Positions 45,026-57,845 of a stretch of DNA of 64,000 nt are shown here, piece after piece. The stretch is from Owenia fusiformis (Eukaryota > Annelida > Polychaeta > Sabellida > Oweniidae). Below the pieces are notes generated by a model. It searched no databases. It worked only from the letters and a program-made list of their open reading frames with translations, and was not told the DNA's origin. The first letter of the stretch is position 1; the number at the start of each line of letters is the position of its first letter. The position numbers and the translations under genes were made by a program. The DNA is taken from contig CAIIXF020000011.1 in assembly GCA_903813345.2 (NCBI GenBank), forward strand, positions 14,617,754 through 14,681,753, written 5' to 3'.

Positions 45026-45550
45026 TTTTAAGAATCTTAACTCCAATCACTGATCACATTTCATATTTTTCAACAGAACCAAATTTAATCAACAGAGAAC
45101 TTTAAGAATCTTAACTCCAATCACTGATCACATTTCATATTTTTCAACAGAACCAAATTTAATCAACAGAGAACTTTAAGAATCTTAACTCCAAACACTT
45201 TGATCACATTTCATATTTTTCAACAGAACCAAATTTAATCAACAGAGAACTTTAAGAATCTTAACTCCAATCACTGATCACATTTCATATTTTTCAACAG
45301 AATCAAATTTAATCAACAGAGAACTTTAAGAATCTTAACTCCAATCACTGATCACATTTCATATTTTTCAACAGAACCAAATTCAATCAACAGAGAACTT
45401 TAAGAATCTTAACTATAAATCACTGATCACATTTCATATTTTTCAACAGAACCAAATGTAATCATCAGAGAACTTTTAGAATCTTAACTCCAATCACTGA
45501 TCACATTTCATATTTTTCAACAGAACCAAATTTAATCAACTGAGAACATG
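45026..45550. repeat. 74-bp tandem repeat, ~7 copies
   Basis: The unit AAGAATCTTAACTCCAATCA + CTGATCACATTTCATATTTT + TCAACAGAACCAAATTTAAT + CAACAGAGAACTTT recurs at 45030, 45104, 45178 and onward, with one or two changes per copy. The high identity implies recent expansion. Confidence 0.95.
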
Positions 45551-47292
45551 CAAGATATTGTAAATTGCTCCATTAACATTGTTGAAGCAAATGATCACGC
45601 TATGAGGATATAGCTATTATATACCCAAAAGCAGATCTACCTATTCAGCCTTTCACTAGAGCTCACTAGAGTAATATGAAAAGAATAATACTTATCTCAA
45701 ATGTAATATTTTCTGATTAACTGTTCAACTTTCTATAGACACTTTGATTTAATTATTATGAAGCCTGATGCTTTTTTGAATTTCTTTTACTCTATCTCAA
45801 GGGATATTTTGCTTCCTGTGTTTGTTTAGCCTTTTTTGAATACAGCCCTATTACATTAAACAATGAGTCTCTCTTGATAGAAACTGATTTTCAAGCTTCT
45901 TTGCTTTTTGCGTTAAAGAAATAAAGATTGCTTTATTGATGTTGTAAAAAATGCCACAAGCAAATTCGCAAAGCTTCAACTAGTAATTGAGATAGTTATG
46001 CACAAATTGCGTATCACTATACCATTTTAAAAAAAAATTAATTTTGTATTCTACATGTAAGAAAATAGATAATGATTGATGGCCATCAAGTAATTTACAT
46101 AAAACAATTAACATACCAAATATGGAGGGCAACGCAGTGGTTGTAATTCACCTGATAAATGACACTATACTTATTAAAGAACTGTTAATCAAAGCAATCC
46201 TTTTAATGTTTCAGGCAATACAAGGCAGGCTTAACAACCAATACAGATGTTCAATACAACCTCCACAAATTGGAAACACTATCAGAATTGAATAAAAAAG
46301 AACTGTTGAATACAAATTAGACAAAGCGGATACGTTTAAAACCAAAGAGCATAATAAAGGATATGTGCCAATCAGTAGTAATTTGTCACAAACTGACTAT
46401 TTCAAATGACACTGATTAAATCAAAAAGACACTGAAATCAAATTTCAGTTCTTTGAAAAACCTGATCTGACACATATTGCTTGTAATCTGGTTTGGGACC
46501 AGCACAATCAAAATGAGAAGTGTGAAATGAGTTTGTCCGAAAGCAATTATTAGTAAATTCTATAAAGTCAAAAGAAGGTTGATGTTGATTTGGGAAAAGA
46601 ATTGGTCGAAATGTAATTCAGGCTATAAACGATATGGAAATTGACCAAAAGTTTTATCAAGTAATGGAATTAATTTCATAAAAGATTTAAGCAAGAGAAT
46701 AAATTTTGTCAGTGATAAGAGGAATAAGACACACACTTATTAAATGAACTGATAACTCAACGATGACTTCATGCCAAAGGTATTTTAAGCTAACCTTTTG
46801 AAAGGCAGATTAGAACTTCAATAAGGAATAGAAACAATATATCAACACAGCTTTCAGACAGCAATTAATTTAGAGGTGAAAACTCTAAATCAGCTCCCAG
46901 GGGGAATCTATCATCTGAAGTGCGCAAATGGTGGTGAAGGCGTATAGAACAAAGGGATTGGAAGGTATAATTGTGTGAAGCAAGGCGGAAAGTTTCATTT
47001 ACTCGATTGTGAACTGCCACAGAGTATTCTCTACACAAATATTAAGCTACATAGTACGAGTAAACGTGTTCAACATTTATACTTTATCTTTCTGATTACG
47101 CTTCAGGTGTAATGGAAGTCAGCCACTTTGAGAAAGACACGGCCACTTAAGATTTAAGAATGGGTATGATGTCTGACTAAAATACTGATATAATCAGTGT
47201 AATCTCAATCACTACTTATTAGCCTTCGTAAGCGGAACATGAACAGTGTACCTATAGATTAGAAATAGGAAACGTCTTATCTGAATGTTTTA
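45551..47292. other. Upstream of the GPCR, no gene seen
   Basis: AT-rich. It should include the GPCR 5' UTR and promoter. CTTCAGGTGTAATGG near 47102 could be read as a splice junction, but I cannot support one. Confidence 0.35.
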
Positions 47293-48312
47293 ATGTCGTC
47301 ACAGGATTTGGAATATTATAGTTGGAATGAGACATTTTCTGTGACCTTGTATACGATGCATCACGAGCCACGCAATACAGTTGCATATGTCCTCCTAGCT
47401 GTGCTATTTGTCGTCATAGTCACACTGACAATTCTCGGAAATGCCTTGGTTTGTTTGGCAATTCTTTTGAATCGCACCCTCCAGCGCACAACTAACTATT
47501 TTATCCTGTCATTAGCAGTTGCGGACCTACTGCTTGGAATTATTGTTCTTCCATTCAGCGCCATATTGACATCATCCAAGCAATGGTATTTTGGTATTGT
47601 ATGGTGTAACATTGATTTATCATTTGACGTCATGTTGTGTACTGCTTCCATATTGAACCTCTTCATGATTAGTCTTGAGAGATACTTCGCCATTACGTCA
47701 CCTATGACCTACCAACGCTATCTAACATTCCGCAAGGTCCTGATTGCGATCGCTTTAGTATGGGTTGTATCATTTCTATCATCATTTGTTCCTATACATC
47801 TTGGTTGGAATACACATGCGGAGTTACATGTTAATGGCACTGACATTACGCATGGCTGTTACTTTTTCGAGAACCAAGTTTATGTTGTGACTTTATCATT
47901 GACAACATTTTTCATCCCTTTATTCATCATGTGTGCTACATACGCCAGGGTTTTAATGATCGCAAGAAAACAAGCGCAGGAGATAAACAAAATGTCAATT
48001 CTTGCATGTACAGAATCGAGGACTCCGCAGGATCAGAAACACCATAAAAATCATATGGTGAGTGAGCACAAAGCGACAATAACACTCGCAGCAATTATGG
48101 GATGCTTTTCTATATGTTGGATTCCATATTTTGTTATATTTACCATAGGACCTTTCATAAACCAAAATGTCATACCCGAAGTTGTACATGACTTTGTACT
48201 CTGGATGGGCTACATCAATAGTACATTAAACCCAATACTCTATGCATTTCTAAGCAAAGAGTTTCGAAAGGCATTTAAAAGGATACTGCATTGCAAATGC
48301 AAAAAGAGGTAA
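47293..48312 (+). CDS. Aminergic GPCR, histamine H2 receptor-like
   Basis: A single-exon, complete 339-residue class A receptor with seven hydrophobic segments. Landmarks: N50 (1.50), D78 (2.50), C105 and C189 (extracellular disulfide), D112 (3.32, the amine anchor), E-R-Y at 129-131, W157, P209, C-W-I-P at 275-278, W304 and Y307, N-P-I-L-Y at 313-317, and a Cys-rich tail (C334, C336) for palmitoylation. Sequons lie at N12 and N181. The stretches D-V-M-L-C-T-A-S-I-L-N-L-F-M-I-S, I-H-L-G-W-N and E-H-K-A-T-I-T-L-A-A match vertebrate histamine H2 receptors best among aminergic receptors I know. H2 receptors couple to Gs. The H2 TM5 aspartate (5.42) is L201 here, while T205 (5.46) is kept, so the ligand may differ. 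Loop 3 is short (~35 residues). No upstream exon is required. Confidence 0.92.
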   Translation: MSSQDLEYYSWNETFSVTLYTMHHEPRNTVAYVLLAVLFVVIVTLTILGNALVCLAILLNRTLQRTTNYFILSLAVADLLLGIIVLPFSAILTSSKQWYFGIVWCNIDLSFDVMLCTASILNLFMISLERYFAITSPMTYQRYLTFRKVLIAIALVWVVSFLSSFVPIHLGWNTHAELHVNGTDITHGCYFFENQVYVVTLSLTTFFIPLFIMCATYARVLMIARKQAQEINKMSILACTESRTPQDQKHHKNHMVSEHKATITLAAIMGCFSICWIPYFVIFTIGPFINQNVIPEVVHDFVLWMGYINSTLNPILYAFLSKEFRKAFKRILHCKCKKR

Positions 48313-49140
48313 CATGACTGTCTTTCATACATTCTAACCACAGCGATGCCAAACCTGATATTTATTTTTTCAATATATATATATTTATTGAGTTTACTAT
48401 AGTTTCATCAAGTAATTCTCTTGTATGTATATTAGAATGTAGACTTTTTCAAATGACAATATTGTAGAAAGGCTTATCAATGTTACCAAAGATTTCATTG
48501 TAATATATCACTGAGCTGACAGAGAGCTATAACAATCTTCTGGAAATAATTTCCAAATTAATCATGACCAATACCTAATCTGTTGGAAAACACAATTTTG
48601 ATACTTGATCTAAAGAAAATGAAAAAGGACAGGTTCTGACCACTAGGTATACATTTACGTCACCATTTGCCAATAAATGCGATCAATATGCCAATGAAAT
48701 GCAATGCACAAACAGAATAGGTTTACTAAATTAAATAAATCCCACTAGAGTAAGAGAGGATAAACAAGTTATTGAATATCATTATGGACTGTATAAAGTT
48801 GCTGATCTGACGAATTTACATATTGACAAGGAAGATTATCCTATACCAGAACCATGTCTGGATTTCTTTTAATAATCTGTTTAATTTCATTGTATAATAT
48901 ACAGGTACAAGTAGTTGTTGATATGAGTGACCATTTGCTATGAAAGGATAGCATTATAGGTTCACTCTATGTCTGGATTTAAGTCAAGTATATACACTCT
49001 TGAGAATGTCCGAGTCAGTGAGATGTGAGCTCATTGACATTGTATGTAAAATGTTGAAGAAGATTCTATTGGATCACACTTACATTGAAGATTGAAGAAA
49101 GGAGTTAAGATTTCATTTTAAAACCAAACATATCATTTAG
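48313..49140. other. GPCR 3' flank
   Basis: AT-rich. AATAAA occurs near 48733 and may serve as the polyadenylation signal. Nothing else is seen. Confidence 0.4.
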
Positions 49141-49325
49141 AGTAAAACTGGGTTAGTGAACACCTCTCTCTAGTGATAACCTGCATTAAGTGAACACCTC
49201 TTGAAGACACATTTTACATTGACTCCTGTATAAAATCCCCTCTATGTAGTGAACACCTATCTACAGAGAACACTTTTTGTGGCTCCATAGGTGTTCACTA
49301 TATACAGGTTTTATTGTATGTCAGC
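49141..49325 (-). repeat. Repeat family R3, copy 2
   Basis: GTGAACACCTCTCTC-type units, ending in GGTGTTCACTATATACAGGT, are the reverse of the copy at 42851. It ends with a CAGGTTTTATT terminus like that of the element at 57846-58005. Confidence 0.8.
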
Positions 49326-50460
49326 TCTGTATCACCTATCAACAGTACATCAACCCATTTTGACTGATTTGAGTAATCTATATAAAATACCTTGAAATAA
49401 AATGTTTCAGCTGCTATGAGCAAAATCAATTATTGACATAACATTGCTCAAACTGATACATGAAATTTAATGAGAAATGTTGTCAAGATTAAAACCTTTA
49501 CAAATGCTGACTAACAGTAGAAACAAGTCATTTCTTAAACTACCTCATACATGCTTATCTCTCTTGTTATTTAATTGTGCAACTTCTGAAAATTAAGTAT
49601 TGGGCGACACGTTTAATGATATGATGTCAAGAGTGAGTGAGCTAAATCTGACACGAATTGCTCTAATAATAGCTGAGAAAGTAAATGTTGATTGTATTGT
49701 AGGCATTAAAATACTTTTTTTAGTCAGGTTCACAATAACCGCTTTGTTCTTGTGTATACATTTATTGATAGATTGTTAGAAATAATGAATTACATTTGAA
49801 TTGTTACTGTACTTTACTTTTGTAAGTGACTTTGAGTAAATTGATTATACTCGCCTGGACTAGACCAATGATAATTAATAAAGGCAAGCAACACAAATAT
49901 ACAGTCTATATTATACCAACTTTGAACTTATGCTAATGTAGGACTATTCTAGGAGTAGACCTAAATAAATTATTTAAAAATCTTTTAATACAGACCTAAA
50001 TGATTTATGATTTACATGTTTATAATTTTTCTAAAACAACTTTCAAATCCAGTGTTTCTGGTGGAATCTCTTGTGAAATATATCTTTTTCTTTTGAGTTG
50101 GATTGTTTTTCACTAATAATTACTTCTAGCCATAAATTAATCAAAGATCTTTTGAAATAATATCTAGTTAGTGTAACCTGAGAATTTATCATAAAAACAT
50201 GTTTTACTGACATGAAGAAATAATGACAATATAAAATATCATGGATAACTGATATTACTATTATATTGTTCAAGGATGATGTTTTTTCTATATAACTAAA
50301 ATGGAAAACATGCATCTTGTGAATCCTAATTTCATGAATAGAATAACACAATTATCCCATTTTAAACAAAAGAGAAACTTAAAGCATGAATAAAAGTAAA
50401 CTGCAACGAAATGCCATCTCCACAACACAAATTCACATGCGATCAATTCTAATTTATCAC
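49326..50460. other. No recognisable gene
   Basis: AT-rich. The 102-codon minus frame at 50043-50351 has no motif. Confidence 0.4.
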
Positions 50461-50464
50461 CAGA

Positions 50465-51790
50465 ACAACGGCAACGCCAAAGCGTAGCGAATCCCATCGA
50501 ACAGAAATGGCTGGCATTTTTACAAACAAAATATATAGCAAATATCATAAAATAACACCCATAAGAAAGGCCACCATTTTCAAAACGGTTGCTCACTAGT
50601 CAAGTTGTCATCAGAAGAAGTAATATGCTTTTAAGCAGCCACATATAAAATTTTTAAAAAATTGCACACACATACATGTAAATGCTGGCCATTTTTAAAA
50701 TGGCCGCCTTCTACCCAAATTGTCATGAGACAGTATGCAATCCTTACGAGTATTCACATATCAAATATGAACAAAATCGCTCTATAATTTTTTGAATTAT
50801 AAGGAAAAATGTAAAATAACACACATAAAAATGGTGGCCATTTTTCAAAATGGCCGACTACTCCCCAAAGTTTATTAGACAATGTGCCATGCTTAAAGTA
50901 TTCACATATCAAATATGAACAAAATCGCTCCAATACTTTTCGAGTTATAGTAAAAAATGTAAAAATGACAGCCATTTTTTAAAATGGCCACCTACTACAA
51001 GAAGTGTCATGAGACAGAGTGCAAGGCTCATAAGTATTCACATATCAAATATGAACAAAATCGCTCCACTACTTTTCAAGTTATAGTAAAAAACGTAAAA
51101 AATGATGGCCATTTTTCAAAATGGCTGCCTACTACCAAAAGTGTCATTAGACAGTTTGCCATGCTTATAGTATTCACATATAAAATATGAACAAAATCGC
51201 TCCACTACTTTTTGAGTTATAGTAAAAAATGTAAACTAATACACATAAAAATGGCGGCCATTTTTCAAAATGGCCGCCTATTACCCAAAATGTCATTAGA
51301 CATTGGGCCATGCTTAGAGTATTCACATACCAAATATGAACAAAATCGCTCCACTACTTTTCAAGTTACAGCAAAAATCGTAAAATGACGTGCAAAGGCA
51401 GCCATTTTTCAAGATGGCTGCCATGTATTTCTTCTGTATTTACATTTCTAGTTTAATCAATATCCTATATAACTTTTTTACATTTAAAACATATTGCTAT
51501 TACAGTTTTATATGCAGTTCTTTAAATTATTGCAAAATCGGCACTAAAATGGCCGCCATTTTTAAATGGACGACCATTTTGAAAATCGGTTTTCGAGCAG
51601 AACTTCTACCCCCATTGGTTATGTGTGTACAAAATATGAACAAAATCGGGCCAACGGTATTTGAGTTATTGCCCGGACGGACGGACAGACATACGGACGG
51701 ACGGACGGACGGACGTACGTACGTACGGACGGACGGACGGACGGAGGCGTTCCCTATATCCCTCCGAACTTCGTTCGATGGGATAATAAT
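50465..51790 (+). mobile_element. ATGGC-motif element with GGAC tract, full-length copy
   Basis: It starts GGCAACGCCAAAGCGTAGC then ATCCCATCGAAC, and ends GTTCGATGGGATAATAA, so a 12-bp inverted terminus is present. AAATATGAACAAAATCGCTC recurs at 50763, 50911, 51047, 51183 and 51332 (period 136-149), each followed by paired AAAATGGC(C/G)GCC blocks. A GGAC/GTAC tract occupies 51674-51744. Frames of up to 134 codons are repeat-derived. Shorter relatives: 28562-29122 and 24298-24475. Confidence 0.85.
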
Positions 51791-53860
51791 TTGAACTCCC
51801 TGCAATTTCTGATTTCCTTCTACAGTACATATTATGAATTCAAAGGTTTATTTCAATTTATGTATTTATTATTAGTGAAGGTAACACAACACAACGGATT
51901 GGAATAAAACAGATTTCTGAACTTTGACTAAGAACAAATTTTGAACCAATATATACAGTACTCATATATATTGTAAGAGTAATTCAAAAAGTATGAAATA
52001 ATATAGAACTAAAGTATCAATCACTTATTAAGATTATTCATTAATTATTGCATTAACACAATTTCTTCAGGCAAATTTTAAAATCTATTGATTTTGTTTA
52101 TTTCAATTTGCTATAGATAATCGGAATGTGGTCTTTACGGAAAATGATGAATTCAGAAAATATCAGAACATAAGAAGGTTGTGTCTAATGGTAAAATTGG
52201 ACAATAATTCTGTTCCATGCCATATGTATCTCGAGTAATTTCCTTTGTGTCTGAGAAAATGGAATGTGTAAAATGAGAAATCTGTACATATGGTGATATC
52301 AATCAAAAATAGTTTCAATTATATACATGTACAATAAGCTGTAGCAAATGAAAGCAAGTACATGATTGGATATCCGGCAAGTCGGTATAAATCCATTTAA
52401 GGTCCACTTGCAGATTCCTTAAATTACTTTTGTGAAGAATGACTAGATAGGACTATGTACAATCACCATATTCTTCCATATAAATATGTAAAGTTTGTCT
52501 TTATATGTTTCTACACTATGAATCAGTATTTGTTATTTAATTTAACTTATGTATATCTTTAAATAATATACTGTACTTCTTCTTAATTTTGCAGATTTAT
52601 TGTTTTGGACATTCGACAGATACTTAATTTGGCGGAATTGCAATATCGAAATGTATATACCATCTATATTTACAATTGAAATATGAAATATTGAATTTGG
52701 TGGCTTCTTAATTTGGTGGACAATTTTAACAAATTCAAATGGCCGCCAAATTAAGCAGAAGTACAGTAATTAAGTAGGTGGATATGATATGTGGTCAAGT
52801 TGTTTAATGCATATGACTCACATAACAATACTAAGGTCAAAAGGGTATGTACAATATTGGTCACCATGCTATAGTAGCAATATTTATACGAAAAAAGTAT
52901 GAGAAATTACAAAATAAACGATGAATAAAACATATTTCCTTTGTTATTAAATATTTATCATGGTAAATATGGATGATCCTTTGTGAAAATGCCTAATTTA
53001 GCAAATAAATATTATCGATAAAAGATAAATACTTGGTTGTTATCATCCCAACTTTAAATATTGAATGTATTTTCCTCACATCATGTAACATACCACTTAC
53101 AGGCCTAGGTCAAAATAGTCAATAGGCTTTTTCATTAATCAGTGTGTTCTGAGGATGAAGGTATCACCAAGCTTATCATTCATCATCATATTATTAAGTT
53201 ATTTTCACAATCACATGTCAAGTTCACCCATCATTGAATTTGGCTTTATTTTCATATTGCAATCCCTTTCATGTCTATGATATGTGAAATGCAAGTTATT
53301 TTCAGTCCTCAATACCTTGATCTTAACCACCTCAGATATATACAAGGCATGAACATGGAAAAATGTCACCACCTAGCTGCTCACAATATTATTAGTTCAA
53401 ACTTAAGTCAGATTTGAATTTCTGAGAACCTGAAGATGATTTTGAAAAAATTGGACAATTTGAAGCAAGTTGAAAAAAGACCTTTTGAAATAAATTATTC
53501 TTTACTTTAAGTTCGTTCAAGTGATACCATATATTACGTGACAAAAACTCAATGACCCTTCAGAAGCCTGACAATATGATATCTATCTTTAACTTGAGAA
53601 TGCTGTCAAAACAATGTAAAGGATTATCTCTACTGAAAGCTGTGCAAAAGAAAGAAGCTTTTAGTCCACCTTCCATTAAAACAGATAAAAGAAAGCTGAA
53701 TGTCAATAATGGGCCCACTGAGAAGAATCAATTACAACAATACAGCTCTTTTTGAAAAAAAGTAAATCATAGAAACCATTCTAAATATAGCATCTGCAAA
53801 AATCAATTTAAAGGACAATCATTTAATACATCTTTTATTTGACATTGAATACAACAATGT
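51791..53860. other. No recognisable gene
   Basis: AT-rich. AATTTGGCGG(A/C) near 52629 and TTTGGTGG(A/C) near 52695 with CCGCCAAATTAAG near 52742 suggest a weak inverted structure. No supported ORF. Confidence 0.4.
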
Positions 53861-53864
53861 CAAA

Positions 53865-54395
53865 GTCAAGTCTCGGTTTTGAGAAAAATCTCCTGGGCTA
53901 ATAATTATTTTTATGAAAAGTATAGAAATATCACCTAAATTAAATTATGAATTTTCAAAAGAGGACATTTAAATCTACAACATGTAAAAATATCAAAATT
54001 GTCCGAAGCAGGCATTATGTGCAGTAGATCGATTCAATAAAAGACAAGCCTCAATTTGGAGAAAGAAGTTCATCAGTGTACTGTGCTAATAATTTTTTTA
54101 CAAAAAATATAGAAATATCATCCAAATTAAATTATGGATATTAAAAAGAGGACATTTAAATCTACAAAATGAAAAAATATCAAAATTGTCCAAAGCAGGC
54201 ATAATGTGCAGTAGATCGATTCAATAAAAGACAAGTCTCAATTTGGAGAAAGAAGTTCATCAGTGTACTGTGCTAATAATTTTTTTACGAAAAATATAGA
54301 AATATCATTCAAATCAATTTATGGATATTAAAAAGAGGACATTTAAATCTACAATATGTAAAAATATCAAAATTGTCCAAAGCAGGTATAACGTT
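53865..54395. repeat. ~186-bp tandem repeat, ~3 copies
   Basis: AAAATTGTCC(A/G)AAGCAGGC recurs at 53996, 54182 and 54370, with GATCGATTCAATAAAAGAC, AGAAGTTCATCAGTGTACTG and AAGAGGACATTTAAATCTAC in each full unit. Confidence 0.9.
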
Positions 54396-54399
54396 CAGT

Positions 54400-55455
54400 T
54401 AACTGATGAACTTTGTTCTTCAAACAGAGAGTAGACTTTGCACTGGTATAATACTACACAATAAACTTGACATTTTATTTTCACATTTTCTCATTTATTA
54501 CATCATATTTTATCTGGATGAGGACAATACATACACTCCACATTCTATCTTTGGTTGTGGGTATTTCCTCATCATTATGACATGTCTTAATGCCACATTC
54601 ATTGTTTCCAAGGTGCAAACAGCACTAATAAGGTCAATCTGACTCTTTGATAAAATAGGGGAAACCAACCCTTCTTAAATTTATCTTACGCAACCTTTTG
54701 TTACAATACAAAAATTAAATTTTACTTTGTGTCATAATGTGTTCTTTAAATATAAATGTTCTGTATAGATTGGAATATATAAGCTTTCCCAATCCATACC
54801 TCATATTTTTGGAATATCTGAGTATCTCAGAATTCTTATTTATTCTTTCATGTATGATAGGGATCCAATCCATAGCTCCAAGCCAAATATAGATATTGTA
54901 TTTGTTATGTATGAAAAATAATAAATGCAATCGAACATTCATCTTCTTTGATATACACCAAAGACTCCCTTCTTATTTTCATCAACGCTTCTCCAATGTA
55001 TATTGATCTGATAACTGACTTATATTTCTCTGTAGAACCACTTGAATAAATAGTTATCCGAATCCGTAAAACCATATGGCTGTCAATGTACCTTGAAATT
55101 AAACTGTTGTAAGCTTCGTTCATTCCCTCCTTAGTAATAATCAGCCATGATAAATACTATAAACGATTTGTTTTCGTGACAATCCTGATTTCAAATAATT
55201 TTCTCTTTATTGACAAAACTGAGGTGCTTTCAATGTCCAAGTCCTTTAATAATATTAAATGTCATTCATTGAATGTTTCCTGATTAATCTGAAACCTTCC
55301 AAAAATTACAAAAAATATGTAAGCTTTATACTACTAATATCCCATATGCGAGTAGAAATAAACTTGATTCACAATTCAGTCAAACTGATGTCATATTTGG
55401 AATCTACATGTAAAATTACATTTAGAAATGTTGTTTTGAAAAGAGTTTATCAACT
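54400..55455. other. No recognised gene; two minus frames of unknown origin
   Basis: Overlapping minus frames at 54905-55123 and 54715-54942 (72 and 75 codons) have protein-like composition (R-Y-I-D-S-H, W-I-P-I-I-H-E-R-I). They may be one frameshifted relic, perhaps of a transposon. I cannot name a family. Confidence 0.3.
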
Positions 55456-55459
55456 TTGA

Positions 55460-55765
55460 AAATTTTATTTTCTTTGAAAATATGACTTATAGGTCGGGGA
55501 GATTCCCCATAGACCCCATGTTGTAAAACCACAAAAAGTGAAATATCTTTTCTTGTGTTGGGCAGATGATATTTTCTTTTACTGGATATATTTTAATTTG
55601 TATGAATATCACATACATAAGGGTAATATGAAAAGTGAACCACTAAAACTGATGCATATTCAAGTTTAGGGGAATTTTGTAATACCCTGCCATGTTAATT
55701 CCCTCGAATCAGCCACCTGGTGGCGAAACTGGTAACTACCTACTCGCATCTGAGTAATTGATCTA
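55460..55765 (-). repeat. Dispersed repeat family R1, copy 2
   Basis: Reverse complement of 20825-21125, including GGGGAGATTCCCC(A/G)TAGACC and AGCCACCTGGTGG(C/T)GAAACT. Confidence 0.8.
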
Positions 55766-55769
55766 TGGT

Positions 55770-57170
55770 TCCAATCACTTCTTGGAAGTCTAATTAATAT
55801 TCAAACATGATCATTCACAAAATAAACACCAATAATACCTTATAGTAAACTGCTTAAACTTTGGAACATGGCTTTAAAAAGGAGATTTCTAATGGTTTAT
55901 ATAGTACAGTGCCTTGAGATATATCTATGCTTGATTTTAGAATAAGTGGTATTATTTGGGAAATGTTAGACTTTGTTCTTTTGAACTTTCAAACAGATGC
56001 CTGAATACATCTTTGTTTGAAGTAAATCAAAACTTCACTTAAATCTGAAATCACAGACTAAAATATTACATTTTGTGATACAATGTATCTAATTGCTTCT
56101 CAATTTTCCATTGTTTCAATCGCCATTGGCTCTATAATGCATCTGATGATAGTCACACTGTTTTTGGTGTATTAGATCTCATTAACTGCCTCTATGTGAC
56201 AAGACAACATGGCTTATAGTAGAATTATAGAATCACCTGACATTATTCTAATGCAAGATTTGTCACCGAAGTGCAAAACTAAAATAATATTTCCACGTGT
56301 CTTGCTAAAAGGTCAATTAAGGTTTATCATTTTAAATTTAATTACTGATTAAGCTATTGTATGAGGATACTTGAAGGTTCCTATCATTTTTGTTAACATA
56401 TTATGAAAGCATTATATGAACTCGTTTTGTTTTAGGACTTTGTCCTTAGGCCATAATATGTATCCATTTACAAGGTCTTTAGAAAACTAATATTATTATG
56501 AGTTATGATCCGAATGACATAGAGAGGGACTAGTAAAACAAAAGAAATAACATCATCCAATAACTAATATCGCTCCATAGAGATGAATGAACGAAATAAG
56601 CACTATTATTTACAAAGGAAAAAACAAGTCACAAAGAAACTACTAATACGAATACGACTTTCCAGTTTGTTACAGCACAAAACAGAAAGTATACACACTA
56701 TGCATAACGGCAGAGTATTTGGGTACTTCTGAATATGGATTTGACATACATGTATATAGTTGACATTCATTGACATTCAATAGAAAGATAAAGGGAAATA
56801 AGTTAATGATTTACTGAACTGATGAAATATAGAGTAACCTTCATCTAAAACTAAAATCATAATTTTGACTTACTTTCTCTGGCACTTATTAGTTAACATA
56901 TCATAGCCTAAATATCTATAAACCAACAAATGTTATTCATAGAAATGTAAACATAGCATTGGATCAATTAGGGGGATGAGCTTTATTGGTTCTGGCTAAT
57001 TGCTGAACTAAGTGCTGGGTAACAGGTATACTATAGAACTATGAGGTGATAAATAAGATTTATACATTAAACAATTAACAAATCTATTATCTAATTAGAA
57101 TTCCTGTTGGTAATTATTGTGAAACACTAATTTTGTTCTATAGAGGACACTTTGCCCAGGATACTGTGAT
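55770..57170. other. No recognisable gene
   Basis: AT-rich sequence without supported ORF or repeat. Confidence 0.4.
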
Positions 57171-57174
57171 TTAA

Positions 57175-57690
57175 TCCATAATAACTTGTTTTCCCTGGGA
57201 AATAAACTAGGAATAAAACTGATATTCAAAGAATCCCGTATCAGTCAAAATCCCGTATCAGATCCCGTATTGGATCCCTTATCAGCCAAAATCCCGTATC
57301 AGAGCTATCAGAAAATTTTATGAGACTTAATAGTATGTTATCATGATATATATTACGATCCATGTTAGTATTATAAATTATTTCTATTTTAAAACTTGTT
57401 AATAAAAGTTGAAAATGTCATTCAATGAATTAAATTGTATCATTTAATATCACCATTATTGGGTGACGCCATACAAAATAAGTTTCAGAAAAATAGTATG
57501 GAATAAATAGGTTAATGATGGTCGTGACTCACTGAATATGAATTTTTCCTCAAAAAAATACTTACCTCGGAAAATATCATTGACACTTGGGTTGTCACCC
57601 TCAGTCAATATGATAATTTCCTTGGTCAATATCATATTTTCCCTCAAAATAAAATTCATATTCCATCCTTCCAATTTAATAATCTCTGTA
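57175..57690 (+). repeat. Dispersed repeat family R2, copy 2
   Basis: Same orientation as 36130-36530; shares ATCCCGTATCAG words, ATTGGGTGACG(C)CATACAAAA and CAATATCATATTTTCCCT. It has about 100 bp of extra sequence relative to copy 1. Confidence 0.8.
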
Positions 57691-57845
57691 TATTGTATAG
57701 CCATGGTTGTGGATATATCAGTATGTTAAATACATATGTATGTTGGTCTGGATAGTTTGCGTTTTAATTGTTTCCTTGCAATATAATTTTTCAAAACTGG
57801 TCAACTCTTGGTCACCAATGATGACAGAGGAAATAACCATATGAA

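Noticed and set aside
47496-48189. Minus-strand frames within the GPCR
   Set aside because: Antisense shadows of a complete seven-helix receptor.
51390-51805. 134- and 92-codon frames over the GGAC tract
   Set aside because: The frames read R-T-D-G or V-R-P-S repeats produced by the tetranucleotide tract inside a dispersed element.
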